A stretch of DNA of 64,000 bases from Aphrocallistes beatrix (GCA_963281255.1 OY725489.1:2108001-2172000), one strand, 5' to 3'; numbered from the stretch's first letter, positions 23,291 through 34,590 are shown. Translations and numbers: made by a program. The notes: a model not told the origin generated them from the letters alone.

Positions 23291-23620
23291 CAGTCGAACC
23301 TGCTATACCGGCCACTCTATATAACAGTTACCTGTCTATAGCGGTCACCAATGAACAGTCCCGTCTGAAATTCCATAATATTGAACCTGTGTATAGCGGT
23401 CACCTACTCAACGCGGCCAGCGGCCACCCGTTTGTAGTCCCTTACTGACTCTAAAACTGTGTATAGCGGCCATCACATGTCTATAACGGCCACTACCTGT
23501 CTATAATGGCCATCACCTTTTTCACCTTTTTATGTGTTTATTACAGAAATGTACGAATGATAAACAATTTTCATGTAATTACTTCAAGAAATGGACTTCT
23601 AAATACTTGATATTTATTGC
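23291..23620. repeat. Pogo-like MITE, partial
   Basis: CAGTCGAACCTGCTATACCG begins at 23291 after TA. GCGGTCACC and GCGGCCA motifs repeat (CTATAGCGGTCACC, CTATAACGGCCACT). The later half matches 4548-4750. No right terminus before repeat B begins at 23630. Confidence 0.5.
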
Positions 23621-23629
23621 ACTAAACTA

Positions 23630-24250
23630 TTGAAGATATATAATCTATTATAATCTTAAATGAAAGGATATATATGATAATATATAGGTTCCTCAAACAT
23701 CTCTTTGTCAAAAAGTAAATATTTCTTGACTTATCATCGATTTTATTGTAATACAAATTCTATGGAGAACTTTGAATATATTAGAAAATGGCGAATCTTG
23801 TCATGAAATAAGTTCCCAAAAGTAGCTATTATACTCAAAAAACATTGCAATAGTCACTAGCAATGTATACAGAAATTTTGAAGCACTCAACATGATTATT
23901 TTGGAAGTTCAAAGCATTTATCTCCAAAATTCGGTCAAAGCCCCCCATTTATGGTCCAAAAACAGATTCCTCCATATCTCGGGAAATATACACCCAAATT
24001 CTTAGCTCTCAATTCCTAATATACTTTTCAAGACGGTATATATCTGATTCTTAAATAATAAGTGTACTACATGGAATGGAATGCTAAGTTTTAAATTTTT
24101 ATCACGTGATGACGTAGCATTTTTCGAAAATCCTAACTTGAAAGCTAGAGTCGTAGACTCTCGCTCTAACTTCCTAATATACTTTTTAGAAGCTCTTTAT
24201 TCATTCTAAACCGATGGATGATACTTTGTAGTGCTAGGAATATGAATTAT
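23630..24250. repeat. Dispersed repeat B, copy 3
   Basis: Starts AACTATTGAAGATATATAAT and ends near CTAAACCGATGGATGATAC, block for block with 18700-19335. Confidence 0.65.
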
Positions 24251-24395
24251 ATTGGTTCAAAGCTACACTAACTAGCTGCACATTTGTCTAGTATAAATAG
24301 AAGAGCAGTAAGTGCCTATCTGTCTAGTTTCACAGTTGTTACTCCTAGCCAGTTCTAACCTAATTCGTACATTACCCTCCGTTTTAAGAGAAGTT
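24251..24395 (-). repeat. Possible partial LTR of the gypsy element
   Basis: On the minus strand the pol frame ends, then a purine-rich AAAACGGAGGG is followed by TAATGTACGAATTAGG, which fits a polypurine tract next to the 3' LTR. The LTR would be cut off by repeat B. No second copy is present at the other end, so this is unproven. Confidence 0.35.
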
Positions 24396-25860
24396 CGCAT
24401 TTTCCTCTGGCTTTCTGTTTAGGGGTCGACTTCCCCAATAGTCCTCCGTATATTTCTGGTTTGTTTTCCGCTGGCGCTTCGGGTACCTTCTTTCTTGTCC
24501 TAGATCCTTGTCCACTTCTGGGGCCGCAACCTCTGCACCTCTCTCTCCCGACAGCTCTTGCTCCGTTTCGTTTGTCTCTACCTCCACTAGTTCGTTGTTT
24601 TCAAGCTCTACATTTTCGTGACATTCTACACCGGGCTTCATGTCATCCTCTTCGCCGGTGCTTGGTACAATGCTTCCACTATCCTCCCTTACGTACAGCT
24701 TGCATCGGTTCAAGTGAATCCACTTGGCACTTCTACCCATATCTACTTTGACTGTTGCTCCTTGACGCCGCAAGACCTTGAATGGCCCCTCGAACATAGG
24801 TTCTAGTCCATCTGACCTCGCACCTTTCCGTACAAATACATGTTCACCTTCTTTGATCGTCGCAGGTTTCTTGCTCCTATCATACTGCATTTTGGCCTTG
24901 GCTTGGCTCTCCCGGTCGTTTTCTCTCACTAATTGATAGAGCTCATCTCTCTGTTTTTGAAGACTATCCACATACTCTTGTGGAGACTCTCTTCGGGAAC
25001 TATCACGCAGTCTAAGTCCTGCGTCTAAAGGTGACGTGGGTTGCCTACCGTAACATAACATATGTGGTGAGTACTTCGTTGATTCATTTTCCACATTATT
25101 ACAATAGAACGTTATTTCGGGGAGGAGACTTGGCCAAGATCCTTTGTTGAGGTGTCTGTCGGCCATAAGACATCTAGCAACTTGTTTCACCCACCCTATG
25201 CTCCGCTCCGCCAAGCCGTCTGCTTGTGGATGATAGGGCGTTGTATGCCTCTTCTCAATGCCCAGTTGGTCGCACATCCTTCTGATTTCTGTACCATCAA
25301 TATTCTTCGCCTGATCACTAAGTAAGATTTTTGGTACTCCATGACCCCGAAATACCCAACCATTCTTAAATTCACTAACGAGGGAGTCTGCCGTGTACTT
25401 TCGTCATCACTTCCTGTTGAGCCACCTTGGGTACCACTATTTGCTGATCGAAGTACAAATGGCCGTCTCTGAGGCTTAGATTATGGAGAACCCTTTCGCG
25501 AAATTCGTCAAGCACTGTCTTGATTTGGTCTCGTTCTGCCGGTTTTAGTTGTTCGTTAACCGCTTCTATTTCAGGCTCAATAGCCAAAGGTTCAACTTTC
25601 ATTATCGCTCTTGAGCGACCCAAGGGGTCTCCTCCAGTATCCGTTGCCAAGATCGGTACCTCTTCTTGTCCTAGTTCGATTGTGCCCCGATCCCAATTGA
25701 AGGCCACGCGGCCGAACTGTCGTAAGAACTGTCTACCCAACAATAGAATTGGTTCTCTGGCTTCGAGAACGTAGATGCGATTCATTATTGGAACTCTCTC
25801 TGCCACTTGGATTGGGATATCGATGACATCATAATGAGTAAATTAAAAGAGAGTGATCTG
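24384..25860 (-). pseudogene. Ty3/gypsy retrotransposon pol, reverse transcriptase deleted
   Basis: Reading the minus strand: from 25806 the end of the aspartic protease (REPILLLGRQFLRQFGRVAF), a linker and the start of the reverse-transcriptase region (LKPAERDQIKTVLDEFRERV). The frame then jumps directly into integrase zinc-binding-region sequence (LSLRDGHLYFDQQIVVPKV), so about 500 residues of reverse transcriptase and RNase H are missing. After a frame change at about 25375 the integrase core continues (a KILLSDQAKN segment and then HHTTPYHPQADG-like sequence in a 297-codon frame). It ends with the GPF chromatin/DNA-binding module (MFEGPFKVLRR) and an acidic tail with RRYPKRQRK. These enzymes copy and insert the element. 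The deletion and frameshift make it inactive. The protease catalytic Asp is outside the kept part. Confidence 0.8.
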
Positions 25861-25959
25861 ACTTGATTAAACTATTGTTTTTGTTCGAAATAATATACAA
25901 TGATGTTATATCCGATGCGTCTGCCTAGATCTGAAAATAACCTTTAAACCTATTTTTAT

Positions 25960-26053
25960 CGATATCGAACTTCAATCTTAGTGAATACGACTTAAGATCG
26001 AACTTAAGACTTAGGCTCTAAGAAGGATCTTAAGTTCTTAGTGAATACGGCCG
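25960..26053. repeat. Isolated Harbinger-like right end
   Basis: CTTAGTGAATACGACTTAAG and a final TTCTTAGTGAATACGGCCG followed by CAG. Same family as 1-1673 and 9838. Confidence 0.5.
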
Positions 26054-26159
26054 CAGATCGCATCGCATAGAAAGATTCAGGAAAGCCTGGCACAGTTCTT
26101 GGAAATCATTGTGATATCCTTGAAATTAAAACTCGATTAATCTATATGTATATATATAT

Positions 26160-26500
26160 GTACAAGCGCGCTTCGCTTGCTTGCGATCGCGGCTGGGGGA
26201 CACTTCGTGTCCGCCGGAGGATCCCTTCGGTCGCCTGGGATCACATTGGTTAATTATAAGGGAGATAACATCTCTAAATATGTCCATCTTAGTTTTAAAA
26301 TCGATTTCACTCGAAAAATCACCAAATTTGTCAATTTTAAAATTTTTGATGCGTGATGACGTCATAACAAAGTAATGAGTCATCATTTTTTGATAAAAGT
26401 CGCATCATATGTGAGATATGTTAGTATACAGATTCTATTAAAATTTCAGCCTTCTATCTCCTACAATGACTGAGTTATGCCCGTATATATATATATATCC
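26160..26500 (+). repeat. Family A repeat, cap half
   Basis: ACAAGCGCGCTTCGCTTGCT cap, GACACTTCGTGTCCGCC hairpin, through CTCCTACAATGACTGAGTTA. Tail half missing, followed by the ATCCTTACTATTAAAACTCG linker. Confidence 0.7.
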
Positions 26501-26532
26501 TTACTATTAAAACTCGATTAATGTGTATATAT

Positions 26533-27420
26533 GTTAGAACAAATTTGCGAAATCAACAATTATGCATAATTGTTCATTTTACAACAATTATGCATAATTG
26601 TTCATCTAATGTAACATTTATGCATAATTGTTGTTAAATAAACAGTTTTACATAATTGTTAATAATGTAAGCAACAATTATGCATAATTGTTGTGAAATG
26701 AACAGTTTACATAATTGTTAAAAATGGAAGCAACAATTATGCATAATTGTTGTGAAATGAACAGTTTAACATAATTGTTAAAAATGGAAGCAACAATTAT
26801 GCATAATTATTAATGGTGCTACTGAGTTCCAAAGAAAAACCAATTTATTGAACAAAAAAATAATTGGTAGTACAGTCCACTCCCCGAAAACCGGGGCACC
26901 TCGGGACCAGAGCTCAGCCTTCAGCCATTGTATAGTATATACGTATATGTACACACTACACACTACACAGTCAGTCTGTCACATAGATAACTATAATTTC
27001 ACTATAACACAACAAGCATAACCGTATGGAGCCAAGTAAAGCTCAGTCTAACACACGAAATTCCAAAATTTATCTTCCGACGGTCAGTCAGACTTATTAT
27101 GACACTTGGAGCTACGCTGTAGGTCTTTACTAACATTAAGGTAGCTACAGATAGCTGACAGGCAGAATGCGCGAGTCAGGATGACAATTATGCCTAATTG
27201 TTGCTTACATTTAAAACAATTATGTAAAACTGTTCATTTCACAACAATTATGCATAATTGTTACATTAGATGAACAATTATGCATAATTGTCGTAAAATG
27301 AACAATTATGCATAATTGTTACATTATATGAACAATTATGCATAATTGTTGTAAAATGAACAATTATGCATAATTGGCGACAATTATGCATAATTGTTGA
27401 TTTCGCAAATTTGTTCTAAC
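26533..27420. mobile_element. Inverted-end element with iterated CAATTATGCATAATTG palindromes
   Basis: Perfect ends GTTAGAACAAATTTGCGAAA and complement (at least 40 bp identical). Each arm carries six to eight units of the self-complementary 16-mer CAATTATGCATAATTG spaced by TTCATTTTACAA-like links. The centre (26815-27180) is ordinary sequence without an ORF longer than 61 codons. Flanked by TA-rich DNA. Confidence 0.7.
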
Positions 27421-27464
27421 ATATATATGTATATATAAATATATATATACGTATATATATATAT

Positions 27465-27990
27465 GTAACGAATTGATTGAAGAAACTGCCAGTCCCAGAA
27501 AGCTGATTTTTGGCATGTGGCAGTTTTTTGGCTATGGCTCCAGTAAGTTCTGAGCTCAGAGCAAAATGTCGCCTCATCATGGGATTATGACGTCATTGTC
27601 ACATTTTAAAAAGTTAAGCAATACAGTTATTCGAGCATAACTCCATTATAGGAGATAGAAGGCTGAAATTTTAATAGAATCTATATACTAACATACCTCA
27701 CATATGATGCAACTATCATCAAAAATGATGACTCATCACCCTGTTATGACGTCATCATTACTCAAAATTTCATTACTCAAAATCAAAATCATTCCTCAAA
27801 ATCAAAATTTTTCAAATTGATAAATTTGGTGCTTTTTCGTGCGATATAGATTATAACAGCAGGACAGACGTATTTAGAGATGTTATCTCCCTTATAAATA
27901 ACCAATGTGACCCCAGGCGACTGACGGGGGCCTCTGGCGGATACAAAGTGTCCTCCAGCCGCGCAGCGCAAGCAAGCGAACGCGCTTGTA
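27465..27990 (-). repeat. Family A repeat, full copy
   Basis: Tail (GTAACGAATTGATTGAAGAA) to cap (GCAAGCAAGCGAACGCGCTTGTA). Both TGACGTCA boxes intact (27588, 27748). The short ACTCAAAATCAAAATC stretch at 27770 is a local tandem slip. Confidence 0.75.
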
Positions 27991-28034
27991 TATATATATC
28001 CTTACTATTAAAACTCGATTATTGTTTAAATATA

Positions 28035-28222
28035 CAGTCGACTACGCTTAATATGGTCACATCGGTCAGAGGATATTTTGCCCCGATTAAGCGGAGAACC
28101 CTATTAACCGAAAATATTTTATATTAGCTTCTATGTGTGAGAGCTATTCCGGTCCTGCCAAAAGTGACCCGATTAAGCGGCTGACCCGATTAAACAGTGG
28201 CACTATTAAGCGGAATCGACTG
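28035..28222. mobile_element. Pogo-type MITE, 188 bp, copy 1
   Basis: Ends CAGTCGACTACGCTTAATAT and a complement ending CGACTG. Inner CCGATTAAGCGG-type motifs are palindrome-like. Near-identical copies at 31771-31958 and 56876-57067. Confidence 0.75.
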
Positions 28223-28229
28223 TCTATAT

Positions 28230-28735
28230 ATATCTCTGTAACGAATTGATTGAAGATACTGCCGGTCATAGAAAGCTAATTTTTGGCATTTGGGAGTATT
28301 TTGGCTATGGCTCCAGTAAGTTCTGAGCTCAGACGAAAATGTCGACTCATCATGGAATTATGACGTCATTGTCACATTTTTAAAGTTAAGCAATACAGTT
28401 ATTCGAGCATAACTCTGCCATTTTAGGAGATAGAAGGCTGAAATTTTAATAGAATCTATATACTAACATACCTCACATATGATGCAACTATCATAAAAAA
28501 TGATGCCTCATCACTTTGTAATGACGTCATCATTACGCATCAAAAATTGACAAATTGACAAATTTGGTGATTTTTCGAGTAATATCGATCATCACAGTAG
28601 GACAGACATTTTTAGAGATGCTATTTCCCTTATAATTAACCACTGTGACCCTAGGCGACCGAAGGGAGCCTCTGGCGGACACAATGTGTCCGCCAGCCGT
28701 GCAGCGCAAGCAAGCGAAGCGCGGTTGTATGTATA
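28230..28735 (-). repeat. Family A repeat, full copy
   Basis: Tail to cap. Ends GCGAAGCGCGGTTGTA. Followed by a linker in reverse sense (AATAATCGAGTTTAATAGTAAGG). Confidence 0.75.
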
Positions 28736-28794
28736 TAAATATACAATAATCGAGTTTAATAGTAAGGATACATATATATATATATACTATATAT

Positions 28795-29262
28795 CTCTGT
28801 AACGAAATGTTGAAGAAACTGCCGGGAACAGAAATCAAATTTTTGGCATGTGGAAGTCTTTTGGCTATGGCTCCAGTATGTTCTGAGCTCAGAGCAAAAT
28901 GTCAACTCATCGTGGAATTATGACGTTAATGTCACATTTTTAAAAGTTAAGCAATACAGTTATTCAAGTATAACTCAGCCATTTTAGGAGATAGAAAGCT
29001 GAAATTTCAAGAGAATATGTATACTAACATATCTCACATATATTGCGACTCTCATCAAAAAACGATGACTCATCACTCTGTGATGACGTCATCATTACAC
29101 ATCAAAATTTTAAAAATTGACAAAGAGATTGGCAAGAGAGACGTATTTAGAGATGTTACCTCCCATAAAATTAATCAATGGTGACCACGGGCGACCGAAG
29201 CGAGCCTCCGGCGGACACAAATTGTCTGGCAGCCGCGCAGTTGAAGCAATCGAATCGCGCTT
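28795..29262 (-). repeat. Family A repeat copy, internally shortened
   Basis: Tail to cap, with about 30 bp lost near 29120 (between AAAAATTGACAAAGAG and GACGTATTTAG). Cap ends ATCGCGCTTGTG and abuts the coding-like stretch at 29266. Confidence 0.7.
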
Positions 29263-29265
29263 GTG

Positions 29266-29577
29266 TTTATTATATCCCAATTAGCCCCTGTCTTAGTGGA
29301 GTTAGATCCCTCTCTAATCTGCTTTTCAACACTGTTAGCATTATCGGATTCAAAATATGAAATAAGGATAAACTCTTTGAAATTCAAAAGAGATATTTCA
29401 TTTCTGCTTGTTAAACAACTTGTTAAACAATTTCCTGGTCTTTGCAATGTTACAATACTTGGCGATCCTTTTCTTTTGCATCGTATAACACCAGTAGAAA
29501 TCGTAGAATATCTTAATAATTCTTGTGCTATTGGAATTAACATATACCAATTATCAATATATATCTTGCGTCCTTGA
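29266..29577 (+). CDS. Coding-like fragment of unknown function
   Basis: After an acceptor-like TATCCCAATTAG at 29275-29288 there is a clean frame of about 90 codons. It contains LLVKQLVKQFPGLCNVTILG and HRITPVEIVEYLNNSCAIGI and ends in TGA at 29577. Residue mix and helix-like periodicity look like real protein rather than noise, and the frame begins exactly where the family A cap ends. I do not recognise the family. It could be one exon of a host gene or a piece of an unknown element. Confidence 0.35.
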   Translation, partial: FIISQLAPVLVELDPSLICFSTLLALSDSKYEIRINSLKFKRDISFLLVKQLVKQFPGLCNVTILGDPFLLHRITPVEIVEYLNNSCAIGINIYQLSIYILRP

Positions 29578-30299
29578 TTTGGATATGTTTGAGCATGGCT
29601 TACTAAATATACGGCTATATATGTCCCCTAAGATTTCATGCAAGAAGGTCAGTTTTAACACAGTCAACTTTTAAATACGTCGATAAATCAAAAATCGATT
29701 AAGATAGGCATTTGAAATATATTATATAACCATATACGAACATTATATCAGTGTATCCAATTTTACTGTCAAAAATTTGGGATATCATCACAGTATTATG
29801 CAATAGGCTCTTTTTAGAGCTAAAATGTTATTTTTCAACCCCATATTAAACATCGTTATCTGCATTACTAATGCTGCTTGATTTTTTGATATAGCAACAA
29901 TAGGATTACCTCAATCCCAAAAATTTGTTTTAGTTTTAAATGGAATGTCTGTATTCCTCAGTTGCGAAACATAAAATTGCATTTTTAATCCATAACTCGA
30001 AAAGTATATATCGTGATAAAATTCTAGATGAAGACCCGAGTTGGCGAGTAAACATTCGATGATTTGATTATTTTTGTGATTTCTTCGACTCGGATTAAAC
30101 AATTCCAATGTATAGAAGCAATTGTGCATCCAAGAAACATGTAATATACAAGTTCACAATCTACTAAATATCGGAGAATTTTGAAAAATTTCGAGAAATT
30201 TACAAAAATAACAGAAAATGACGGTTGAATGTCTCTAAATGGAAATTGAAGAGGATATAATAATTTTTGAAAGATTTCCTTGCTTTTAGACACCAAGAT
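29578..30299. other. No gene seen
   Basis: AT-rich sequence without repeats matching elsewhere in the window. The two overlapping minus-strand ORFs (29911-30314) have no recognisable motif. Confidence 0.3.
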
Positions 30300-30301
30300 T
30301 A

Positions 30302-31312
30302 CAGGGTGTCTCAAAATTATTGCCGTAACGAATTTTCAGTTATGTAGGATATTTCTAATAAATTGCTCAACCCAATGAGTAAAATTATCAACCTGTGACA
30401 CAAGAGGTAGTACATCACCATAATGTATAGTGATAAAAAGGGACATATGTGGCACAAGGTGGCAGTGATTGATAATTTGAAAACATTGGGAATTAATAAT
30501 TGATTAGAAATATCCTACAATAACTAATTCGAATGCGAAGATTTCGAATCTGAAACCCGATTCGTTGTATCACTTACCGTTTCGGAGTTTTAATCTTCAT
30601 AAATAGCCCCATTTTAGTATTAAATCAACGTGAGATAATGAAGTGTACAAATACTTTTGTCTGGGTACTGTACGTCTCCAGTCTTCAATAGACCAATCTA
30701 CCTTATCTTTGCAAAATTTACTTTGTTATCCTTCTGTTTGGCGGTCAATTTTTGACATTTCCGTCGCTTGTAAGGGTAAACAGCTAAGTCTTTAGTCAAA
30801 TACCGATGAACAGTGTCTTTTGAAACAGGATTGCCCATGCTGGTAAGTTTCTTTACCAAATTCCTTGTTGACTTGTGACTTTTACCCAAAGATTTCGAAA
30901 TGACAATCTTAGAGACCCTATCGAGCTTTTTTGGATGTCCAGCCATCCTTCGATGCTGAAGCGTCTGGTTCCCTTGGTATCTTGACCACCATCTTTGAAT
31001 GGTTCTGATATCTTTCTCCAACATGTTAGCAGCACTTAGCTGTCTTACCACTTAGTAACATGCCTATTGCTCTGTTACGGACTTCAAGTTTGTCTATTTG
31101 GACTTCCATTCTCAAAGAAATAACAAATAAATATTTTTTAAATGGGAAGTTTTCCAAATTATTATAATATTTTGTGTTTTTGTTGTTTAAACTTAATTTA
31201 TGGTCAAATAATATGATCTAACTTGCTTTCAGTAAACTCTGATGGAAGATAATATAAATAAACTCACTTTTACGATTTCGTGCAATACGGCAATAATTTT
31301 GAGACAACCCTG
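30302..31312. mobile_element. Tc1-like transposon, internally deleted, 1.0 kb
   Basis: Ends CAGGGTGTCTCAAAATTATT and CAGGGTTGTCTCAAAATTAT (as complement), with TA on both sides. The terminal repeat is related to the MITE at 3357. A stray AAATACTTTTGTCTGGGTAC (30650) looks like the terminus of another Tc1 family at the deletion point. Confidence 0.75.
30698..31051 (-). pseudogene. Tc1-like transposase, DNA-binding half only
   Basis: The 117-codon frame holds two helix-turn-helix units: KDIRTIQRWWSRYQGNQTLQ with a HRRMAGHPKKL linker (the GRPR-like hook), then VSKDTVHRYLTKDLAVYPYK and KRRKCQKLTAKQKDNKVNFA. The catalytic DDE domain (about 200 residues) is absent; after LRFAKIR-like sequence the frame stops at the deletion. 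Such a product could still bind element ends, but the start region also lacks the usual first residues. Confidence 0.7.
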
Positions 31313-31317
31313 TATGT

Positions 31318-31715
31318 AGAAATCCCAAGTAGCACCACGGACTTCTTAAATACTTAGAGTTTCAACTTCTTTTTACGGTAAAATTAGCGTAGGCTGAAAA
31401 TGAATATCGATGAGTTACGTTTAGTACATTTGGCATCACATTTTTCGTGATATATGTATTATTGTTGAATAGGAAGTAGCATATGCTGATTTCATTGGCC
31501 ATATTGGAATACTTGAAATATTTGTGGTTTTTGAGTTTCTGCGATTTCAACACCTTCCCATATATGGTAATCCCGTTAATAATTCGTAATTGGTTAGAGT
31601 TAGACATGTTAAATGTACTATTGTTGGGTAGGAAGTCATACATAAGGTGTCGTTTGAGCGTATCGACTGATCTTAGTTATGTCTGACCTTTTTGATTCCG
31701 CGCTTTTCATACCTC
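31318..31715. repeat. Dispersed repeat C, copy 1
   Basis: It matches 33040-33990 in inverted orientation: GCACCACGGACTTCTTAAATAC, ATTAGCGTAGGCTGAAAATG and TTTGATTCCGCG recur as complements (strings cut short here). It contains the uninterrupted site AATGTACT (31612-31619), which in the other copy is occupied by a MITE. A further fragment lies at 48945-49080. Confidence 0.7.
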
Positions 31716-31770
31716 CATATATCTTTACTATTAAAACTCGATTAATCTATATATGTAATATATATATATA

Positions 31771-31958
31771 CAGTCGACTCCGCTTAATAGGGCCACATCG
31801 GTCAGAGGACATTTTGCCCCGATTAAGCGGAGGACCCTATTAACCGAAAATATTTTGTATTAGCTTCTATGTGTGAGAGCTATTACGGTCCTGCCAAAAG
31901 TGGCCCGATTAAGCGGCTGACCCGATTAAACAGTGGCCCTATTAAGCGGAGTCGACTG
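31771..31958. mobile_element. Pogo-type MITE, 188 bp, copy 2
   Basis: Ends CAGTCGACTCCGCTTAATAG and complement, flanked by TA repeats. Nearly identical to copies at 28035 and 56876. Confidence 0.8.
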
Positions 31959-31974
31959 TATATATACATATATA

Positions 31975-32480
31975 TGTATATCTGTAACGAATTGATTGAA
32001 GAAACTGTCAAGCCCAGAAGACTGATTTTTGGTATGTGGAAGTCTTTTGGCCTTGGCTCCAGGAAATTCTGAGCTCAGATGAAAATGTCTGCTCATCATG
32101 GAATTATGATGTCATTGTCACATTTTTGAAATTAGAAATTTCAGTTTTTCGATGATAACGCCATTTTAGGGAATAGAAGGCTGAAATTTTAATAGAATGT
32201 GTATATTAACATACCTCATATATGACGTATCTATCATCAAAAAAAGATGACTCATCACTCCGTTATGACGTCATCATTACGCATCAGAATTTTTAAAATT
32301 GACTAATTCGGTGATTTTTGTGCGATATCGATTATAACAGTAGGGACATACGTATTTGGAGATGTTATCTCCATATAATTAATCAGTGATGACCACAGGC
32401 GCCCAAAGGTCGCCTCCGGGTGACATAGTATCCGCCAGCCGCGCACCGCAAGCAAGCGAACCGCGCTTGTATATATATAT
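31975..32480 (-). repeat. Family A repeat, full copy
   Basis: Tail CTGTAACGAATTGATTGAAG to cap CAAGCGAACCGCGCTTGTA. Forms a head-to-head pair with the next copy across a 35-bp linker. Confidence 0.75.
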
Positions 32481-32514
32481 ATCCTACTATTATAACTCGA
32501 TTAATGCGTATATA

Positions 32515-32960
32515 TATACAAGCGAGCTTCTTTGGGCGTTTGAAGTCACAATGATTAATTATATGGGAGATAACATCTCTAAATACGTCTGTTCTACTGT
32601 TATCGCACAAAAATCACCGAATTAGTCAATTTTTAAAATTCTGATGCGTAATGATGACGTCATAACGGAGTGATGGGTCATCATTTTTTGATGATAGTTG
32701 CATCATATGTGAAATATGTTAATATACACATTCTATTAAAATTTTAGCCTTCTATGCCCTAAAATGGCTGAGTTATGGTCAAAAAACTGAAATTTCAAAT
32801 TATAAAAATGTGACAATGACGTCATAATTCCATGATGAGCCGACATTTTCGTCTGAGCTCAGAATGTCCTCGAGCCAAGGCCAAAAGACTTCCACATTCC
32901 AAAAATCAGTCTTCTGGGCTTGACAGTTTCTTCAATCAATTCGTTACAGATATATATATA
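32515..32960 (+). repeat. Family A repeat, opposite orientation, most of cap missing
   Basis: It begins ACAAGCGAGCTTCTTTGGGC (cap mostly deleted) and ends ATTCGTTACAGATATATATA. Shares uncommon variants with the preceding copy (GGCTTGACAGTTTCTTCAAT), so the two probably arose from one duplication. Confidence 0.7.
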
Positions 32961-33039
32961 TATAATATATATATAGTAGTATATATAGATTACATACGTA
33001 TATAGATTAATCGAGTTTTAATAGTAAAGATATATAGAA

Positions 33040-33990
33040 GTGTGAAAACCGCGGAATCAAAAAGGTCAGACATAACTAAGATCAGTCGATACGCTCAAAT
33101 GACACCATATGTATGACTTCCTATCCAACAATAGTACATTGGGTATCGGTCACTTCGTACCCAACACTCTTTCGTACCTTAATTATGACACTTTCGTACC
33201 CAATACACTTTCGTACCCAATACACTTTCGTACCCAATACTCTTTCGTACTCAATACACTTTCAGATTTGTGTTTTTATAAACACGAAATTGTGTTTTTA
33301 TAAAAACGAAATTGAGATTTTATAAATACGAAATTGTGTTTTTATAAAAACGAAATTGAGATTTTATAAATACGAAATTGTGTTTTTATAAAAACGAAAT
33401 TGTGTTTTTATAAATACGAAATTGTGTTTTCATAAATACGAAATTGTGTTTTTATAAATACCAAACTGTTGTTTTTATAAATACGAAACTGTGTTTTTAT
33501 AAATACGAAATTGTGTAGGTACGAAATTGTAATGAGTACGAAATTGTATTAGGTACGAAATTGTGTTAGGTACGAAATTGTAATGAGTACGAAATTGTAT
33601 TAGGTACGAAATTGTGTTAGGTACGAAATTGCAATTAAGTACGAAATGGAACGAGTACGAAATGGTTTTGGTGCGAAATGACTTGTATTCAGTACATTTG
33701 ACATGTCTAACTCAAACCAATTATGAATTATTAACGGGATTACCATATATGGGAAGGTGTTGAAACCGCAGAAACTAAAAAACCACAAATATTTCAAGTA
33801 TTCCAATATGGCCAATGAAATCAGCATATGCTACTTCCTATTCAACAATGATACATATATCACCAAAAATGAGATGGCAAATGTACCAAACGTAACTCAT
33901 TGATATTAATTTTCAGCCTACGCTAATTTTAACGTAAAATGAAGTTGAAAGTCCGTGTATTTAAGAAGTCCGTGGTAGCACATAAGTTAT
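33040..33990. repeat. Dispersed repeat C, copy 2, inverted and split by a MITE
   Basis: Complement of 31318-31715, interrupted at 33141-33690 by the TTCGTACC-unit MITE. Ends GAAGTCCGTGGTAGCAC. Confidence 0.7.
33141..33690. mobile_element. TTCGTACC-unit MITE, copy 2, with 8-bp target duplication
   Basis: Same start and end as copy 1. Flanked by AGTACATT on both sides (33133-33140 and 33691-33698). The paralogous unoccupied site in repeat C copy 1 has AGTACATT once. The right arm has more AACGAAATTGTGTTTTTATA units than copy 1, the left arm fewer. Confidence 0.8.
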
Positions 33991-34149
33991 TGTTGTTCAA
34001 ATTAGGCCTACTAGAATTTTCTGTGGTTTAAGAGTGCCACGTACCTTCATGTAGATGTCGGTGGTTGAACTTACACAAAGTGATTCCAACATCTACATTT
34101 TTTTTATTTGAAAGTTGTAAGGATTATCTTTACAATTTTGACTCGATCG

Positions 34150-34590
34150 ATATATATAAGCACGGTTCGCAGGCTGCGCTGAGCGGCTACAAGACACTAT
34201 ATCCTCCAGAGGCCCCCTTCAGGCGCCTGGGGTCACATTGCTTAATTATAGGTGTCATAACATCTCTAAATGCGTCTATCTTACTGTTATAATCGATATC
34301 CCTCGAAAATCACCAAATTTGTCAATTTTTTAAAAATTTTGTTGCGTAATGATGATATCATAAGCCAAACCCAAATGACTCCCACATGCCAAAAAACTCG
34401 CTACAGATATATATATATGTATATATATAGTATATATATTTAAGAGAAAGGATATAGAACCGCTCATAGCTTGATATTGAACCGAGGATGTTGAATCGCT
34501 CATAGCTTGTTTGCGCTGGGCAACTTTCAGACACTTTGTCTCCACCAGAGGCGACCTTTGGGTGCCTAGGCTCACATTGATTAATTGTAA
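34150..34590 (+). repeat. Two broken family A caps
   Basis: 34155-34345 is a cap and body cut at TAATGATGATATCATAAGCC. 34500-34590 is a worn cap (TTGCGCTGGGCAACTTTCAG, CAGAGGCGACCTTTGGGTGC). A duplicated GAACCGCTCATAGCTTG / GAATCGCTCATAGCTTG lies between. Confidence 0.5.

Noticed and set aside
21975..23320. Short direct and inverted repeats resembling a CRISPR array
   Set aside because: Units are tandem without unique spacers of constant length, arms are inverted, target duplications flank the blocks, and the genome is eukaryotic.
24461..24806. Plus-strand ORFs of 62-96 codons
   Set aside because: Shadows of the gypsy integrase frame on the minus strand.
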